Source: Bacteroidota bacterium | GTDB lineage: Bacteria > Bacteroidota > Ignavibacteria > Kapaibacteriales > UBA2268 | Reading direction: 5' to 3' | NCBI GenBank assembly: GCA_024278075.1 | Contig: JAJRTW010000166.1 | Span: forward strand, 1-34,117 | DNA length: 34,117 nucleotides | Shown: positions 31,726 through 34,117 of the stretch, one piece after another | Position numbering within the stretch: position 1 is the stretch's first letter | Layout of the letters: each line of letters opens with the position of its first letter | Program-made: the position numbers and the translations under genes | The notes under the pieces: generated by a model | Seen by the model: only the letters and a program-made list of their open reading frames with translations | What the model was told of the DNA's origin: nothing | Databases searched by the model: none

Positions 31726-32460
31726 ATGAGAAAAATGGTATTACTCGCAATCGCAATATTACTAATATCAAACTGCCGGGTTTATTCATCCGAAGGGCAG
31801 AAAGTTGAATTCAATAACTGGAATGATTCTCTGGCATACGTTATTGGCCAGCAGTTAGGAAAAAGCATGGTCAAGGATTCCCTAAATCTTGACCTGGATA
31901 TTATGAAACAGGGCATGAGTGACCTTATCAATAATGATACCTCGATACTAACTCCCGAAGAGATGCAGGGAATATTTGAAAAGCTAAACGCAATACTAAA
32001 AGAGAAAGCCGAAAAGCAACAGGCCGAAGAACAGAAACTGAAGATGGCAGAAAAAATTATGCAGAGCGAGAAAAACCTGCAAATTGCAAACGAATTTCTT
32101 GAAAAAAATAAAACAGCCGAAGCGATTATAACTACCGAGTCCGGCCTGCAATACAAAATTCTTAAACAAGGCGACGGCAAATCCCCGGCCGACAGCAATA
32201 CCGTAACGGTGCATTACAAAGGCATGCACCTGAACGGCGATAAGTTCGACAGCTCTATCGATAGGGGTAAACCCTTCGAAACCGGTTTGAAAGCTGTGAT
32301 TCGCGGCTGGACCGAAGGCCTGCAGCTTATGAAAGAAGGCGGCAAGTTCATATTTTATATCCCGCCCGGCCTGGGCTATGGCGAAAAAGGGGCCGGCGAA
32401 TTAATCGAGCCGAATGAACTGCTGATTTTCGAGGTGGAACTCATTAAAGTCAATGATTGA
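31726..32460 (+). CDS. Exported FKBP-type peptidyl-prolyl isomerase (FkpA/Mip-like)
   Basis: These isomerases speed proline cis-trans changes in exported proteins. I prefer the ATG at 31726 (MRKMVLLAIAILLISNC), giving 244 residues, because a signal peptide then sits at the N-terminus; the track start at 31681 would add 15 residues before it. The cysteine could be lipidated, but the preceding residues (LISN) fit the lipobox poorly. Residues about 30-80 are the FKBP N-terminal dimer region (DSLAYVIGQQLGKSM). A long charged helix follows (LKEKAEKQQAEEQKLKMAEK). The isomerase domain is about 138-244, with VTVHYKG, FDSSIDRGKPFE, VIRGWTEGLQLMKEGGKFIF and GYGEKGAGELIEPNELLIFEVEL. The last 28 bp of the gene are repeated at 32498. 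Confidence 0.93.
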   Translation: MRKMVLLAIAILLISNCRVYSSEGQKVEFNNWNDSLAYVIGQQLGKSMVKDSLNLDLDIMKQGMSDLINNDTSILTPEEMQGIFEKLNAILKEKAEKQQAEEQKLKMAEKIMQSEKNLQIANEFLEKNKTAEAIITTESGLQYKILKQGDGKSPADSNTVTVHYKGMHLNGDKFDSSIDRGKPFETGLKAVIRGWTEGLQLMKEGGKFIFYIPPGLGYGEKGAGELIEPNELLIFEVELIKVND

Positions 32461-32497
32461 TCCTGTTGGGGGCGTCCCAGCCGGCTTCACACCTCTC

Positions 32498-32525
32498 GGT
32501 GGAACTCATTAAAGTCAATGATTGA
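32498..32525 (+). repeat. Duplicate of the FKBP gene's last 28 bases
   Basis: GGTGGAACTCATTAAAGTCA... is identical to 32433-32460, including the TGA stop, 65 bp away. The 37-bp stretch between copies (GGGGGCGTCCCAGCC) looks like repeat DNA. Confidence 0.95.
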
Positions 32526-32631
32526 TAGGGATATTTGATGGATATAGGGATATTTGATGGATATAGGGATATTTGATGGATATAGGGATATTTGATGGAT
32601 ATAGGGATATTTGATGGATATAGGGATATAT
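32525..32631. repeat. 19-bp tandem repeat, five copies and a part
   Basis: ATAGGGATATTTGATGGAT is repeated five times perfectly from 32525 and ends in a partial unit (ATAGGGATATAT). It starts at the end of the duplicated FKBP tail. Confidence 0.95.
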
Positions 32632-32661
32632 AAAGAATATTCCGGTTAAATTCGATTTTAT

Positions 32662-32733
32662 GTAGGGGCAGGTTCTCAACCTGCCCTTGCTTGTATCTGC
32701 CGGTTAACGTGACGGTTTGGTACCATCCCCTAA
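32662..32733. repeat. 75-bp double-palindrome element, copy 4
   Basis: It runs from GTAGGGGCAGGTTCTCAACC to GGTACCATCCCCTAAG, about 72 bp, with both palindromes recognisable but the right end diverged. Confidence 0.8.
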
Positions 32734-32793
32734 GGATTCTTGTGCCGAAAATTATGACGTCGAACTTCCCGCACCAAAGCCGAATAATGTGAG

Positions 32794-33426
32794 TTAATCA
32801 TTATCCGCCTTCGGCTTCCATAGGCTTGCGGAATTAATCGCGGACATAGCCCGTCCCGGTGGAGATTTAACCATATACTCGATGCTGCCGGCGGCTTTAT
32901 TAATCATAGCGGCTCTGCCATCAGCCTCTTCCGGCTTGAATTCCGACAAAACATAGCCGGCCATACCGCCCTGCGGGAAGTCTTTTCCGATTCCGCACCT
33001 AAGCCTGTAGAATTCTGTTGTATCAAGTTCATCAATTATCGACGATAGCCCGTTGTGCCCGCCGTCGCCTCCGCCAAGCTTAATATGCACTTTGCCGGTG
33101 GGGAAGTTGTATTCATCGGCGATAACAATTATCTTCCCGGGCGGAACACCATATTTCTTTGCCAATTTCGCAACGGCCTCGCCGGATTTATTCATATATG
33201 TGGTTGGCTTAACGGCCAGGATATTCAATCCGCCGATATTAATAACAGCCTCAAGGTGTATTCTGCTGCCGGCTGCAATCGCCTTCCCGTGGTTAGCGGC
33301 CAATTTATCCACAACCATCCAGCCGATGTTATGGCGGGTGTTTTCGTATTTGCTGCCCGGGTTGCCCAGGCCGACGGCCAGCCAATCGATTTTAACGGGG
33401 TTCTTTTTTTTGAATAGTCCGAACAA
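32794..33426 (-). CDS. pth: Peptidyl-tRNA hydrolase
   Basis: Pth frees tRNA from prematurely released peptidyl-tRNA. The track ORF (276 residues) begins inside tRNA-His: its first 27 residues (MAGVAQQVEHQ...) are the tRNA read as protein. I place the start at the TTG at 33426 (LFGLFKKKNPVKIDW), with CAGG nine bases upstream, giving 210 residues, close to family length. This is the best in-frame start ahead of the conserved domain, but an earlier one cannot be excluded. Family motifs are clear: AVGLGNPGSKYENTRHNIGW with the catalytic histidine in TRHNIGW, KPTTYMNKSGEAV, IIVIADEYNFPTGKVHIKLGGGDGGHNGLSSI with the catalytic aspartate (DEYN) and YRLRCGIGKDF. The C-terminal tail is shorter and basic. 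It lies 122 bp downstream of tRNA-His on the same strand. Confidence 0.92.
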   Translation of the reverse strand: MFGLFKKKNPVKIDWLAVGLGNPGSKYENTRHNIGWMVVDKLAANHGKAIAAGSRIHLEAVINIGGLNILAVKPTTYMNKSGEAVAKLAKKYGVPPGKIIVIADEYNFPTGKVHIKLGGGDGGHNGLSSIIDELDTTEFYRLRCGIGKDFPQGGMAGYVLSEFKPEEADGRAAMINKAAGSIEYMVKSPPGRAMSAINSASLWKPKADND

Positions 33427-33548
33427 TGGGGTTGCCTGCAATTCTGTTGAGTAATAAAGAAGCAATGGGGCCAGCCAAAAACATAAATGCCATACCCGTA
33501 AGAAACGGAATGAAAACAAAATATGATATTGGCCGACCCCATCGAGAG

Positions 33549-33622
33549 GGCGAGCGACGAGACTTGAACCCGCGACCGCCAGAGCCACAATCTGGTGCTC
33601 TACCTGCTGAGCTACGCCCGCC
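33549..33622 (-). tRNA. tRNA-His (anticodon GTG)
   Basis: On the minus strand GCGGGCG pairs with CGCTCGC (one G-U), with an extra G at -1 opposite C73, the hallmark of tRNA-His. D-stem GCTC/GAGC, anticodon stem CCAGA/TCTGG around TTGTGGC (anticodon GTG), and T-arm GCGGG-TTCAAGT-CTCGT are complete. CCA is not encoded. The ORF-track protein on the plus strand here (RRDLNPRPPEPQSG...) is a false translation of this tRNA. Confidence 0.96.
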
Positions 33623-33637
33623 ATTTTATACAGTCTG

Positions 33638-33668
33638 CAAATTTACCGGTTTATGAATTTATTTACAA
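33638..33668 (-). promoter_or_regulatory. Bacteroidota-type promoter of tRNA-His
   Basis: TTG, 20 bases, then TAAATTTG on the minus strand, with the tRNA's first base 16 bases after the box. This is a near-ideal match to the Bacteroidota -33/-7 pattern. Confidence 0.7.
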
Positions 33669-33835
33669 GCTAATTATTGAGATTATCACAACTTATTCGA
33701 TAATGATTATTTTGATTATATATATAAATGGTTGAAATTGCCATTATTATTCATTAACTTATGTAACTTTACCTATGTTTATATGTCAATATAAGATAGC
33801 AAAGGAGAAAAGCATTGCCCAAAAGGAGAAAAGCA

Positions 33836-33934
33836 ATGGTTAAAGCTATAAAATCGCTTTGCTTTTTTAAGAATTACAATGTTAAATTAGAAGTAGTTCA
33901 TAGATTAACAGATCGGACATTTTTGTCATTATAA
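33836..33934 (+). CDS. Possible 32-residue ORF with duplicated ribosome-binding site
   Basis: ATG at 33836 has AAGGAG seven bases upstream, one of the best Shine-Dalgarno matches in the window. The ORF reads MVKAIKSLCFFKNYNVKLEV... for 32 residues and stops inside a palindromic repeat. A second AAAGGAGAAAAGCA lies 21 bases earlier in front of an in-frame TTG (33815), which would add MPKRRKA. I recognise no family. It may be the start of a gene cut short by repeat insertion, or chance. Confidence 0.3.
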   Translation: MVKAIKSLCFFKNYNVKLEVVHRLTDRTFLSL

Positions 33935-33951
33935 AAAATGTCCGAAGTGTT
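33914..33951. repeat. Hairpin copy of the AACACTTCGGAC repeat
   Basis: GGACATTTTT...AAAAAATGTCC forms the stem, followed by GAAGTGTT. The inverted sequence matches 13822-13849. Confidence 0.75.
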
Positions 33952-33958
33952 CTTAGCA

Positions 33959-34117
33959 TAAGTGTCCGGTTAAAATGCAGTGAATAATTACGAATCGTTG
34001 ACGTGCTCTACATTTTGCCCGATATTGTGCTGTTATGGATACAATTTTGAAATATAACTGTTTTGTATTATGGCTTGTCATGGTGAGCGGAGTCGAACCA
34101 TAGACAACAAATGCACC
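33959..34117. repeat. ~250-bp dispersed repeat, copy C (runs to window end)
   Basis: It aligns from GTGTCCGGTTAAAATGCAG through GATATTGTGCTGTTATGGAT to GGCTTGTCATGGTGAG, then differs from A and B after the GTCA point. It is more diverged than they are from each other. Confidence 0.75.

Larger units (their letters stand above)
32461..32793. repeat. Intergenic region: gene-tail duplicate, tandem repeat, 75-bp element
   Basis: The whole 333-bp gap between the convergent FKBP and pth genes is repeat-derived. It holds the 28-bp copy of the FKBP gene end (32498-32525), a 19-bp tandem repeat (32525-32631), a 75-bp-type element (32662-32733), and a GACGTCGAACTTCCCG stretch near 32757 like those near 4032 and 5645. 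Confidence 0.85.
33623..34117. other. Intergenic region upstream of tRNA-His to window end
   Basis: It holds the tRNA promoter, the possible small ORF (33836-33934), a hairpin repeat with GGACATTTTT/AAAAATGTCC arms (33915-33943), and copy C of the ~250-bp repeat, which starts at 33959 and reaches the window end. Confidence 0.7.

Noticed and set aside
32525-32631. Homing-endonuclease-like TAGGGATA sites
   Set aside because: TAGGGATA is only part of the I-SceI site and arises from the 19-bp tandem repeat; no endonuclease gene is nearby.
33426-33656. Plus-strand ORF with RRDLNPRPPEPQSG
   Set aside because: It is the antisense translation of tRNA-His, a familiar false protein.

Overview
The window looks like chromosomal DNA of a Bacteroidota/Chlorobiota-group (FCB) bacterium, possibly an uncultured Ignavibacteria- or Kapabacteria-like lineage. 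Three things point there. Promoters ahead of tRNA-His and the S1-protein gene fit the Bacteroidota pattern TTG-N20/21-TAAATTTG. There is a PorZ-like double propeller protein, and there are secreted proteins with FlgD-like C-terminal domains of the type IX secretion (T9SS) kind. The phylum call is inference; no rRNA is present. Most genes are ordinary housekeeping genes, and the spaces between them are unusually rich in dispersed palindromic repeats.

Region 1 (1-9050) is a molybdenum-hydroxylase cluster, all on the minus strand: panE-like reductase, mocA-like cytidylyltransferase, xdhC, FAD subunit, and a fused 2Fe-2S/molybdopterin subunit. XdhC and MocA would mature the cofactor, and the last two genes encode the enzyme. 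The substrate cannot be read from sequence. Each gene is followed by related CCCCCTT...AAGGGGG hairpins. After the last gene these expand to a 12-unit, 40-bp array, beyond which lies a frameshifted DUF559 (Vsr-like nuclease) gene bracketed by the same motif.

Region 2 (9050-20300) has an M20 peptidase, a small secreted protein, an RluB-type pseudouridine synthase, a DedA membrane protein, a hemX-hemA pair for tetrapyrrole synthesis, a long-chain polyprenyl synthase, a small AT-rich membrane protein, and an LptF/LptG permease. Two 169-bp MITE-like elements and several copies of a ~250-bp repeat lie between them.

Region 3 (20300-34117) has secG, a secreted FlgD-like protein whose signal peptide is encoded upstream of any standard start codon, a ribosomal-S1-like protein with a long acidic N-terminus, free methionine-R-sulfoxide reductase overlapping a lamin-tail-domain protein, a GT-C membrane glycosyltransferase, the PorZ-like protein, ribH, an FKBP isomerase, pth, and tRNA-His. 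The ORF-track start of pth reads through the tRNA and is wrong.

The strongest candidate for something undescribed is the DUF559 nuclease and the G5/C5 hairpin family. The gene is bracketed by inverted copies of the family's terminal 10-mer, next to an expanded array, and related hairpins follow each gene of the cluster. This resembles REP/RAYT organisation, but function is inference. A second recurring pattern is the duplication of gene 3' ends (FAD subunit, FKBP, DUF559) beside repeat blocks.
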